Assembly: GCA_910584645.1 (NCBI GenBank)
Contig: CAJUAU010000030.1
Span: 1-33,925, forward strand
Length of the DNA: 33,925 bases
Direction of reading: 5' to 3'
From: an uncultured Eubacterium sp.
GTDB lineage: Bacteria > Bacillota > Clostridia > Lachnospirales > Lachnospiraceae
Shown here: one piece after another, positions 1-6,595 of the stretch
Numbering within the stretch: position 1 is the first letter of the stretch
How the letters are laid out: each line of letters begins with the position of its first letter
Position numbers and translations under genes: made by a program
Notes under the pieces: generated by a model
The model's database searches: none
What the model saw: the letters and a program-made list of their open reading frames with translations, nothing else
What the model was told of the DNA's origin: nothing

Positions 1-1
1 C

Positions 2-88
2 TTTCAAAATGTGAAAGTCGATTACAAAACGGGAAGGTCGGTTTGCATTCGAGCATTTTATAAAAATTTTATACAATTCGCGCAATAA
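2..88 (+). CDS. Possible C-terminal end of an upstream gene (perhaps a LytTR-type regulator)
   Basis: An open frame enters from the left edge and stops at TAA 86-88, giving 28 residues that end in KNFIQFAQ. The pattern VKVDYKTGRSVCIRAFYKNF (short strand, TG turn, strand, then a helix with aromatic residues) resembles the end of LytTR DNA-binding domains, which often regulate bacteriocin-type operons. That reading is inference from a very short fragment. A second frame is open to position 63, so the coding status itself is uncertain. The sequence left of the window would settle it. Confidence 0.28.
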   Translation, partial: FQNVKVDYKTGRSVCIRAFYKNFIQFAQ

Positions 89-154
89 AAAGACCATTCA
101 CGCAAAAGCTATTTCCTTTTTAAATATTTTATGTTATGTTTATACAGTTCGAAC
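73..154 (+). promoter_or_regulatory. Repeated ACAATTC-like boxes upstream of the small secreted protein gene
   Basis: Three similar boxes lie here: ACAATTCGCGC at 73-83, ACCATTCACGC at 93-103 and ACAGTTCGAAC at 144-154. The first two are start-to-start 20 bases apart, about two helical turns. The third matches the LytTR/AgrA half-site pattern at 8 of 9 positions. Direct repeats of this kind precede many quorum-regulated bacteriocin operons. No convincing -35/-10 pair at normal spacing was found between the boxes and the gene, so the assignment is tentative. Confidence 0.3.
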
Positions 155-174
155 AAAAAAAGTACGATAGAACG

Positions 175-188
175 AAACACATGTGTTT
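175..188. repeat. Perfect 14-bp palindrome upstream of the small secreted protein gene
   Basis: AAACACATGTGTTT is a perfect 14-base palindrome 50 bases upstream of the first start codon of the left-end operon. It could be an operator for a dimeric regulator. No T-tract follows, so it is not a terminator. It is too short to be significant on its own in AT-rich intergenic DNA. Confidence 0.35.
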
Positions 189-238
189 GTTACGGAAAGT
201 GGAACCATAATAGAAATTACTTTAAAAAAAGGAGAGAT

Positions 239-586
239 ATGTCTATGAAAAGAAAAGTCTTAATGAAAAGTTTAGCGATAGTAGCAGTAAGTGCAATATT
301 GGGGAGCGGAAGTATTTATGCTGCTTCCTATACTGCAACAGGAGGAAGTGGTGGGTCTTATACAGAGGCTGTGGGACCGGCAACCTCGTGCAAATTTAGT
401 TACAAAATAACCCAAAATCATGGTGCTTTTAATACTCAGATCAGAGATCCATTTTTTTGGCATGATCGCTACTGTGGATATGATTTACCAAAGGGATCTT
501 CAGACGCGAAAAATATATATGGTGGATCTAAAAGTGCTGATTGGCGTGGATGGGTTAAATATGGAAGAATTACAGTAACTGCTTAG
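239..586 (+). CDS. Small secreted protein, candidate bacteriocin-like peptide (unrecognised family)
   Basis: The product has 115 residues. Residues 3-29 form a classic Sec signal peptide (KRK, hydrophobic core, then SIYAAS), with likely cleavage after A28 or A29, leaving a mature chain of about 86 residues. The mature part is rich in Gly, Ser, Tyr and Trp. It has exactly two cysteines, C51 and C79, suited to one disulfide, and a C terminus WRGWVKYGRITVTA. An open frame extends upstream to 131, but GGAG at 231-234 supports ATG 239 or ATG 245. A hairpin at 598-629 separates it from three genes for a membrane protein and an ABC transporter. Size, signal peptide and neighbours recall lactococcin-972-type bacteriocin loci, but I see no clear sequence match, so the function is inferred from context only. 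Confidence 0.7.
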   Translation: MSMKRKVLMKSLAIVAVSAILGSGSIYAASYTATGGSGGSYTEAVGPATSCKFSYKITQNHGAFNTQIRDPFFWHDRYCGYDLPKGSSDAKNIYGGSKSADWRGWVKYGRITVTA

Positions 587-597
587 TAATTACGCCT

Positions 598-629
598 GGG
601 GTATAGAATTTTCTGTACCCCATCTTTTT
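598..629 (+). terminator. Weak terminator/attenuator after the small secreted protein gene
   Basis: GGGGTA (598-603) pairs with TACCCC (616-621), followed by ATC and five T residues at 625-629. The stem is only six base pairs, so termination is probably partial. Its place between the small secreted protein gene and the membrane/ABC genes would give more transcript for the peptide than for the transporter, as is common in bacteriocin operons. Confidence 0.5.
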
Positions 630-644
630 AAAGGAGTATGAAAA

Positions 645-2627
645 ATGAAACGATTTCTTATTATGATAAAGCTATTTTTAAAAACCTCCGGTATCATAAT
701 TCCTTTTGGTATTTTAGTGGCTTGCTGCAATGTGTTTTTATTTAAGTTGACAACCGGCTTTATTGCAAATGTTAGTAACCCACTAGCGATCAGCGACGCC
801 ATTTATTACTTTGGGGATATTAATTTATTATGTTTTCTTTTGTTTCTATTTTGGATATTTATTAGTTTTGAATTTATGCGAAAAGCAAAAGAAATGCATA
901 TGGAAGAATTATTGGATGCATATGGCAGGAGTGGAAAACTGGTTTATCTGGAGCAGGTGTGTGTACTGGTTTTTGCAGCCGCTCTTTTAGCCATAAACAT
1001 ATCTGTTTATTATATTGTGGCATGTTTTAGTTTGAGTGTATCAGATCTGTTAACTGGGGAAGCAATCCGGTTATTGGTGGTGAATGTCTGGTGCCTCTCC
1101 TTTGGAGCCATCGGGATAGGATGTGTGCTGGCGAAAATTAAGAAACGTTTTTGGGGATACGTGACAATGCTTGCAATTCTTTTTTTGATTCTTCCCAATA
1201 CCATAGATTTTATTGGAATGCTGCAACGGGATTATCATATTCCTGTTTTCTTTTTTAGAGATCTGATCTGTCTTATTCCACCAGACATGTCAGCAGTAAA
1301 TGATACCCTATATGGATTTCCTACAGAGACGTACCGTATGGCGGCGATGGGATTCTGGGTTGTATTCGCCCTTTTGCTTTTCACTTGGGAATTTTATAAG
1401 AACTTCCCAAAGAGACGTTTCATTTTTATCGCAGTACTGGTGGGATTGTCAGGATTATTATTATATCAGGCAGAAGTAAAGGGAAGTGTTTTGCTGATGA
1501 AGGATCATCCAGAGGCTAGTTTAAATGAGATTGTAGATTATTATATAAAACATGAGGCAAAAGACGAAGCGGCGAATTTTAAAATTACGGAATATAATAT
1601 AAACATGACTATGGGAAAAGAGTTAGAGGCGGAAGTTATCATGGATTTGCGTTCGCCAGAGGGAATGTCATGCTATCGTTTCACACTGTATCATGGGTAT
1701 AAGATTAAGGAGGTGACGGACGGGGCGGGAGCTCCCTTAGAGTACTCCAGAGAAGGAGATTATTTGGAGGTTCAATCCCAGGGTGACAGACTGTCGGAAA
1801 TATGTATCGCCTATAAGGGACATAGTTCCAGCTTTTATGCAAATAAGAAGGCTTGTTTTTTGCCAGGATTTTTTCCATATTACCCTAGGGCAGGATACCG
1901 AATGATCTATGATATCAATAAAAGGAAATATGTATCTCATAGGGATGAAAAGGCGAAGTTCCATGTCACAGTTGATAAAGATCATATGTTTAGTAATCTG
2001 AGGAAAGAGGGAAAGACATTTGAAGGAGTGGCTGAAAATCTAATTTTGGTCAATGGATATTACAAGGAGACCAAAAGTGAAGGTAAACGGATGATAACAT
2101 ATCCTCTGAGTGAAGGCGAGGAACAGGGAATAAAAGAACGATTGAAGCAGCTTCCCACAGAGTTAGAAGAACTGCAGTCATTCTTGGGGATACCGGATCT
2201 GGAAACATCATTTCCCGAATTAATTGTAACAGTGCCAGGAAGTTTGGCGATGGCAAGTTCGGTGCAGAAATATTTTTCTTTTGAAGATTATGCTCTTGTG
2301 TCTTCTGATACTGGGGCTTATGATATGTTAGAAGAGAAAATGCTGGAGAGCGGTATAGTCACAAAAGAGAAAAAACTTCTTTTTGATACCTTCTTTTCTA
2401 TGCATATAGAAGCTGATACGGATGTAGATATATTGGGATTATGGAAAGAAGAAGAAGGGTTTACCGGATACGAAACAAAGGAAATGGAATTGAGTGATTT
2501 TTTCGTTGAAAAAATAAGAAAATATGGAGCTCAATATGTATCGAGCGAAATCATGCGTTATCTTTTGGACGAAAATAATCATATGGATTCCCTGGAATTC
2601 ATAAAAAGATTGGAAAAGGGGGAGTAA
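645..2627 (+). CDS. Polytopic membrane protein with extracytoplasmic M1-peptidase-N-domain-like region, ABC-associated
   Basis: The product has 660 residues. Residues 1-280 contain about six to seven hydrophobic segments (for example around 16-35, 55-75, 105-127, 140-160, 165-187, 235-250 and 262-280), as in ABC-2 permeases. Residues about 290-660 are hydrophilic and probably outside the membrane. Around residues 395-450, the stretch ANKKACFLPGFFPYYP followed by KFHVTVDKD resembles the substrate-side beta domain of M1 aminopeptidases, a module also found fused to some ABC permeases. No HExxH zinc motif is present anywhere, so it cannot be an active M1 enzyme. RBS AAGGAG is at 631-636. The ATPase gene starts 4 bases downstream. 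Likely roles are export of, or immunity to, the small secreted protein encoded just upstream; this is inference. Confidence 0.75.
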   Translation: MKRFLIMIKLFLKTSGIIIPFGILVACCNVFLFKLTTGFIANVSNPLAISDAIYYFGDINLLCFLLFLFWIFISFEFMRKAKEMHMEELLDAYGRSGKLVYLEQVCVLVFAAALLAINISVYYIVACFSLSVSDLLTGEAIRLLVVNVWCLSFGAIGIGCVLAKIKKRFWGYVTMLAILFLILPNTIDFIGMLQRDYHIPVFFFRDLICLIPPDMSAVNDTLYGFPTETYRMAAMGFWVVFALLLFTWEFYKNFPKRRFIFIAVLVGLSGLLLYQAEVKGSVLLMKDHPEASLNEIVDYYIKHEAKDEAANFKITEYNINMTMGKELEAEVIMDLRSPEGMSCYRFTLYHGYKIKEVTDGAGAPLEYSREGDYLEVQSQGDRLSEICIAYKGHSSSFYANKKACFLPGFFPYYPRAGYRMIYDINKRKYVSHRDEKAKFHVTVDKDHMFSNLRKEGKTFEGVAENLILVNGYYKETKSEGKRMITYPLSEGEEQGIKERLKQLPTELEELQSFLGIPDLETSFPELIVTVPGSLAMASSVQKYFSFEDYALVSSDTGAYDMLEEKMLESGIVTKEKKLLFDTFFSMHIEADTDVDILGLWKEEEGFTGYETKEMELSDFFVEKIRKYGAQYVSSEIMRYLLDENNHMDSLEFIKRLEKGE

Positions 2628-2631
2628 ATGG

Positions 2632-3321
2632 ATGTTTAAAGTGAAACATGTAAATAAGAATTTTGGAAAAAGAAAAGTTTTAGATGATATCTGTTTGGAA
2701 TTGGAAAATGGATGCTATGGCTTGCTGGGTCCGAATGGTGCGGGAAAAACTACATTGCTCCGTTGTATTTTGAAATTGTATCCACTAAAAGAGGGGGAAA
2801 TCTGTACAAATAATAAGGACATAGGATATCTTCCTCAAAAATTTGGAGTGTTCCAGGAATTGACGGTATATGATATATTGTATTATTTTTCTACCTTAAA
2901 AAAAGTTCCAAAAGAAGAGCGGGATGGCGAAATTGACCGGGTGCTTTCTCTGGTAAATCTGGAGGATCGGAAAAAAGAGCGAATGAGTCGTTTGTCCGGA
3001 GGTATGCTGCGCAGGGTTGGGATTGCCCAGGCGATATTAGGAGATCCAGAGGTTCTTTTCTTTGATGAACCAACAGCGGGGCTGGATCCGGAGGAAAGGG
3101 CTAGATTTAAAAGATTAGTAAAAAAGATTATGGAGGGCAAAATTGTTATTATTTCTACGCATATAGTCGAAGATGTGGAATCATTATGCGATCGGGTTAT
3201 TATTATGAATCAAGGAAAAATTCTGGAAAATGTAACGGTGGATGAGGCCTGTCAATTTGCTGGGTCAGAAGCCAATGCCAATTTGGAAGCTGGATATCTG
3301 GCAAGAATACAGGGAGATTGA
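2632..3321 (+). CDS. ABC transporter ATP-binding protein
   Basis: This 229-residue nucleotide-binding subunit powers an ABC-2-type exporter on the inner face of the membrane. Visible motifs in order are Walker A GPNGAGKT at residues 33-40, a Q-loop in YLPQKFG, signature LSGGM near residue 122, Walker B VLFFDEP near 143-149 with catalytic Glu, the D-loop AGLDP, and the switch His in STHIVED. The length is short for the family and there is no long C-terminal extension. It starts 4 bases after the membrane protein and its stop overlaps the region upstream of the permease start, so translational coupling is likely. With its neighbours it forms an exporter or self-protection pump for the upstream peptide. 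The ATPase assignment is firm; the substrate is not known. Confidence 0.93.
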   Translation: MFKVKHVNKNFGKRKVLDDICLELENGCYGLLGPNGAGKTTLLRCILKLYPLKEGEICTNNKDIGYLPQKFGVFQELTVYDILYYFSTLKKVPKEERDGEIDRVLSLVNLEDRKKERMSRLSGGMLRRVGIAQAILGDPEVLFFDEPTAGLDPEERARFKRLVKKIMEGKIVIISTHIVEDVESLCDRVIIMNQGKILENVTVDEACQFAGSEANANLEAGYLARIQGD

Positions 3322-3326
3322 CACGT

Positions 3327-3974
3327 ATGTTTTCATTACTTTGGGCAAGGCTGCGGAAGCGAAAAGCCATGATAGTTATTCCAATTTTCATAATAGGGAT
3401 ATTAGTGCCGATAATGTGTTTTTATTTTTTGGTACGATATGTGGAGGAACCAGAACGAATTGTTGAAGAGGTAATAGCTCTTTTACATACTTGTATACCT
3501 ATGGCAGGATGTTGGTGGATCATTCTTTTGTATCAGGATTTTTTTGAATGGGAGGGAAACGAACTTCTTTATTATTACCATTCCTGGAGACAGCTCATTA
3601 AAGAATATATCTTTGTTGTGGCAGTTTATGTGGGAGTATCTGGTTTCATCGTTTTTTGCATACAACAAACAATAGAATTCCCGTTTTTTGTAATTGTACA
3701 GCTGAGTGCTGAAACCGTTTTTATTGCCTCACTAACTTTATTTTTTTCTTTTCTTTTGCAAAATACAGGGGGGAGTCTACTAATTGTAATTGCCTATTGT
3801 ATATACTTAAATCAATTTGATTCTCTGGGAATATTTCAGTTTATGTCTGTGTTTCCCCGGCGTGAGGAATTTCTAAATTTTAACGTTGGATTACTGCGAA
3901 ATGCTCTGATCAGCTCAGGAATAATGAGTGTATTAGGAAGTGCATGCATAGGCTGGCGCAGAGGATATAAATAA
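3327..3974 (+). CDS. Small hydrophobic ABC-2-like permease subunit
   Basis: The product has 215 residues with about six membrane segments (around residues 15-38, 48-68, 90-112, 118-135, 136-160 and 190-208) and a basic C terminus RRGYK. I do not recognise a specific family; the size and topology fit an ABC-2-type half permease. The frame is open from TTG 3318, but AGGGAG at 3311-3316 is only one base from that TTG and 10 bases from ATG 3327, so ATG 3327 is chosen. It follows the ATPase gene directly and closes the operon. The next gene at 4048 is separated by 73 bases with no clear terminator. Confidence 0.78.
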   Translation: MFSLLWARLRKRKAMIVIPIFIIGILVPIMCFYFLVRYVEEPERIVEEVIALLHTCIPMAGCWWIILLYQDFFEWEGNELLYYYHSWRQLIKEYIFVVAVYVGVSGFIVFCIQQTIEFPFFVIVQLSAETVFIASLTLFFSFLLQNTGGSLLIVIAYCIYLNQFDSLGIFQFMSVFPRREEFLNFNVGLLRNALISSGIMSVLGSACIGWRRGYK

Positions 3975-4047
3975 AAGAAAGTATGTAGATTAGATAGAGT
4001 GTACCATTTTTCGTATTGCTGCATTTATATTTCAGAAGAGGTACCTA

Positions 4048-5394
4048 ATGAAAAGATATCATTTTACTATATTGTTTATTATTTTCTGCTTTCAGATGAT
4101 TTTATCCTGCCAGGACAGCTTTGCCGCCACAGAAGTGGCGGCTGGCTTCTGTGGTGACAACGTAACCTGGAGATTAACGGGGGATGGGGAACTAAGGATA
4201 AGCGGGGAAGGGGAGATGAAACAGGGAGAATTTCTTCCAGAACCGTATGAGGGGATACCTAAAAAAGTAGTTATCGACCCTGGTATCACCAGTATTAAAT
4301 TTCGGGCTTTTCCTTATGATAGTATTAAAGAAATCAGTATACCGGACAGCGTTGTGTCTATTGAAAGTGGAGCCTTTCAGAATTGCGGGGTTGAGAAGAT
4401 GATGATCCCGGATTCGGTAGAAATGATCGGTGAAAATGCTTTTGAGGGATGTTCTGGGTTGAAAGAAATTCATTTGCCGGGGAAATTGAAGGTTATCAGA
4501 AGACGTATTTATTCCGGATGCGTAAACCTGAGAAACCTGGTGATACCCGACAGCGTGGAAAAGATTGAACCGCTGGCATTTTACCACGCTTATGGTCTTA
4601 CAAAGGTGACAATTGGAAAAGGGGTAAAAGAAATAGGCAATAATATTTTTCTGGAAGCAGACCGTGTCCGGGAAATCAATAATCTTTCTGCTGTTTCTTT
4701 TGACATAACCCAGACTGGAACAAAAACAGACCAGGTCAGCTGGTTTGTGAACGGAGTGCAAACGAAGAATATTCCCCCATTTAGTATGGCACTTGGCAGG
4801 GGAAGAAAATATAAGCTGTCCTATCAGCTCAATGGTGCAAAAATAAGGGGAAAGCTCCCCAGATCTTATCGCTATGGTGATATTGTGGAATTCCCAAGGG
4901 ACGTGACGAAGAAAGGATATATTTTTTCGGGATGGAACATTATTTCAAAGAAAAGATATCTGGCAGGCAAACGCTGCATGGGGCTTGAAGACTGTAAACT
5001 GGACAGCCTGTATGACACTCACGGAGACAGGATCATGATCCCGCGCTTTTATAAAGTAAAGATAAAAAGAAAGAATAGATCAAGTGCCCTTGTAACAGCG
5101 GATCTATCCGAACTGGGTACCAGTTATTTTGGGACGATATTGGTCTGTTATAGTGAGACTGGAAATGATAAAAAATACAAGGTTACATATTGTGAGGAAG
5201 ATAAGCATAAAAAAGTAAAAATTGTCATGAAGATTCTAAAAAAGGGGAAGAAATACCAGGTAAAGTTTTTGTTGACTGACAGTTCCAGATACGATATGGA
5301 CAGTGCAAAAAAGGCGATTGGAGTACTGAAATTTGACGGGAGGAAAGTGTATAGGCAGTATAAAGGGCATATGCAGGGAGCACATGCCTTTTAA
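4048..5394 (+). CDS. Secreted BspA-like leucine-rich-repeat protein
   Basis: The product has 448 residues. The N terminus (KRYHF, hydrophobic core, then SFAATE) is an export signal; a cysteine in LSC near residue 21 leaves lipoprotein processing possible but the lipobox is poor. Residues about 70-210 hold four to five LRR_5 (BspA/Treponema-type) repeats with the pattern IPDSVxxIExxAFxxC. Residues about 260-320 (YQLNGAK to GYIFSGW) match the beta-grasp repeat of the Listeria/Bacteroides Flg_new type. The C-terminal 120 residues are lysine-rich and unassigned, and no sortase motif is visible. BspA-type proteins bind host matrix or other bacteria; that role here is inferred. The gene stands apart from the ABC operon and converges with the Uma2 gene. 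Confidence 0.8.
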   Translation: MKRYHFTILFIIFCFQMILSCQDSFAATEVAAGFCGDNVTWRLTGDGELRISGEGEMKQGEFLPEPYEGIPKKVVIDPGITSIKFRAFPYDSIKEISIPDSVVSIESGAFQNCGVEKMMIPDSVEMIGENAFEGCSGLKEIHLPGKLKVIRRRIYSGCVNLRNLVIPDSVEKIEPLAFYHAYGLTKVTIGKGVKEIGNNIFLEADRVREINNLSAVSFDITQTGTKTDQVSWFVNGVQTKNIPPFSMALGRGRKYKLSYQLNGAKIRGKLPRSYRYGDIVEFPRDVTKKGYIFSGWNIISKKRYLAGKRCMGLEDCKLDSLYDTHGDRIMIPRFYKVKIKRKNRSSALVTADLSELGTSYFGTILVCYSETGNDKKYKVTYCEEDKHKKVKIVMKILKKGKKYQVKFLLTDSSRYDMDSAKKAIGVLKFDGRKVYRQYKGHMQGAHAF

Positions 5395-5398
5395 TTTT
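5364..5398 (+). terminator. Probable terminator of the LRR protein gene
   Basis: GGCAT (5366-5370) pairs with ATGCC (5384-5388), followed by TTTTAATTTT. The hairpin overlaps the last codons of the LRR gene. The facing Uma2 gene ends at 5401, so the site separates two convergent genes. Confidence 0.5.
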
Positions 5399-5400
5399 GG

Positions 5401-5958
5401 TTAATTATTCAATATATTAGCAATGTCAGAGAAGTTGATAAGCAGATCATCGTAGATGCCAGCCTTTACAGAATCAGCAAAGGTATAATCTCCGGTATCC
5501 TCTGATTCAAAGTTGTAAACAAGGATACGGTTCTTCTCCGGGTCAACGATCCAGTATTCCCGGACACCCGAAGTACGATATTTAAACAACTTGGTGAAAT
5601 AGTCCATTCTCCTGCTGCCAGGGGAGACGATTTCTATAATCCAGTCTGGCGCACCGGAACAGCCTTTGTCAGTGAACTTTGATTTATCACAGATTACGAC
5701 TATGTCCGGCTCGACATAGTTTGTATCATCTTTATTCAGAAATACAGCAAATGGTGCAAAAAATGGTTCACAGAAACCGCCTTTTGACTTAATGTAGGAA
5801 CTTATGGAAGAAAAAAGTTCCCTGGCTAGTGTTTGATGCTTTCGACTGGGTGGCGTCATCATATATATTTGTCCGTCAATCAGTTCTGCACGTTCTCCAT
5901 CCGGGAGAGCGTAAATGTCTTCAAGGGTATAGATTTTTTCTTGTGCTAATGCTGGCAT
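5401..5958 (-). CDS. Uma2 family (DUF820) restriction-endonuclease-fold protein
   Basis: The product has 185 residues and belongs to the Uma2 family of PD-(D/E)xK nuclease-fold proteins, whose biological function is mostly unknown. The core signature is complete: EPDIVV with D85, then IIEIVSPGS with E109, and K123/K126 on the following helix. The characteristic strand REYWIVDPEK follows. The frame stays open 13 codons further upstream, but GAAAGGAAG lies five bases before the ATG at 5958, which therefore is the likely start. It is the last of three minus-strand genes, after a 79-residue unknown protein and an XRE regulator, and is probably controlled by that regulator. The family call is firm; the role (mobile nuclease, defence or otherwise) is open. 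Confidence 0.88.
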   Translation of the reverse strand: MPALAQEKIYTLEDIYALPDGERAELIDGQIYMMTPPSRKHQTLARELFSSISSYIKSKGGFCEPFFAPFAVFLNKDDTNYVEPDIVVICDKSKFTDKGCSGAPDWIIEIVSPGSRRMDYFTKLFKYRTSGVREYWIVDPEKNRILVYNFESEDTGDYTFADSVKAGIYDDLLINFSDIANILNN

Positions 5959-6016
5959 AAAAACACTTCCTTTCTTGGTAATTGTATGCGGTTGCATGTC
6001 TTGTATTCATTTGCGG

Positions 6017-6256
6017 TCAGATGGCAGCAGGGTTATATGTTTTGAGATGTCTCAGCAACTTTTTCAGCCACACCCGGCTGTCATTCTCAATAAGGTCAAG
6101 CAGATCTGCGATGTCCTCTTTCAGATGTTCGGTAAGAGAAGCACAGGAGGGTGTTCCGGGAGTTTTGGTAAGCTCGTAGATATGTCCCCGCTCCAGATAC
6201 GCTAAATGATTGCTGATTTTGTTCAGTTCGATACTGTAACGGTTTGATATATTCAT
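6017..6256 (-). CDS. Small helical protein of unknown function
   Basis: The product has 79 residues and no family I recognise. It is predicted to be mainly helical: an N-terminal helix (ISNRYSIELNKISNHLAYLE) and a C-terminal segment LKEDIADLLDLIEN with a heptad-like pattern of Leu and Ile, then a basic end WLKKLLRHLK. An excellent AGGAGG lies 5 bases before the ATG. It starts 9 bases after the XRE gene stop and ends 58 bases before the Uma2 start, so the three are probably one transcript. Possible roles include an antitoxin-like or adaptor protein for the Uma2 nuclease; the sequence itself does not prove this. Confidence 0.65.
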   Translation of the reverse strand: MNISNRYSIELNKISNHLAYLERGHIYELTKTPGTPSCASLTEHLKEDIADLLDLIENDSRVWLKKLLRHLKTYNPAAI

Positions 6257-6265
6257 AAATACCTC

Positions 6266-6484
6266 CTATTCTTCTGAACTATTAGCAGGAATATATTCCA
6301 TAATGTCTTCTGGTTGGCAGTTAAGGGCTTCGCATATATTGCTTAATACCTCTGTTGTAACAGTTTCACCTTTTGATAATTTGGCAAGTGTAGGCGAAGA
6401 AATGATTTTATTATTTAATAAATCGGTTTTTTTCATCCCTTTGCGTGTCAATAAATCGAAAAGTTTGTAGTACTTCATGCTCAT
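6266..6484 (-). CDS. XRE/Cro-CI family transcriptional regulator (HTH_26 type)
   Basis: The product has 72 residues and is almost entirely a Cro/CI-type helix-turn-helix: KYYKLFDLLTRKGMKKTDLL, then SSPTLAKLSKGETVTTEVL, then ICEALNCQPEDIMEY, the usual signature of short Clostridial regulators. AGGAGG sits 7 bases before the ATG at 6484, and a second ATG two codons on is less well placed. Its promoter overlaps an inverted repeat, so negative autoregulation is likely. It heads a three-gene minus-strand cassette with the small unknown protein and Uma2. Confidence 0.9.
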   Translation of the reverse strand: MSMKYYKLFDLLTRKGMKKTDLLNNKIISSPTLAKLSKGETVTTEVLSNICEALNCQPEDIMEYIPANSSEE

Positions 6485-6504
6485 TGTACCACCTCCTCAT
6501 ATAT

Positions 6505-6578
6505 TTAGTATACGCTAAAAAATTATAAGCGTCAATTAAAAATATTTTAGCGAAAACTATTGAATTAACGTATACTAA
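6505..6578. promoter_or_regulatory. Nested inverted-repeat operator upstream of the XRE gene
   Basis: TTAGTATACG (6505-6514) has its exact inverse CGTATACTAA at 6569-6578. Inside it, CGCTAAAA (6513-6520) has its exact inverse TTTTAGCG at 6545-6552. A related TTTTAACG occurs at 6584-6591. One arm covers the -10 element of the XRE promoter. Spaced inverted half-sites of this kind fit cooperative binding by a small XRE dimer. Confidence 0.55.
6507..6535 (-). promoter_or_regulatory. Sigma-A promoter of the XRE-small protein-Uma2 cassette
   Basis: On the minus strand, -35 TTGACG (complement of 6530-6535) and -10 TATACT (complement of 6507-6512) are separated by exactly 17 bases, near consensus. 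The predicted start lies about 15-20 bases before the XRE ribosome binding site. The -10 is embedded in an inverted-repeat arm, consistent with repression by the XRE protein. Confidence 0.75.
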
Positions 6579-6595
6579 TATAATTTTAACGAAAG

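Noticed and set aside
4192..4761. 189-residue minus-strand open frame inside the LRR protein gene
   Set aside because: It is the antisense of a well-supported repeat protein, has no RBS and its composition follows the repeats on the other strand.
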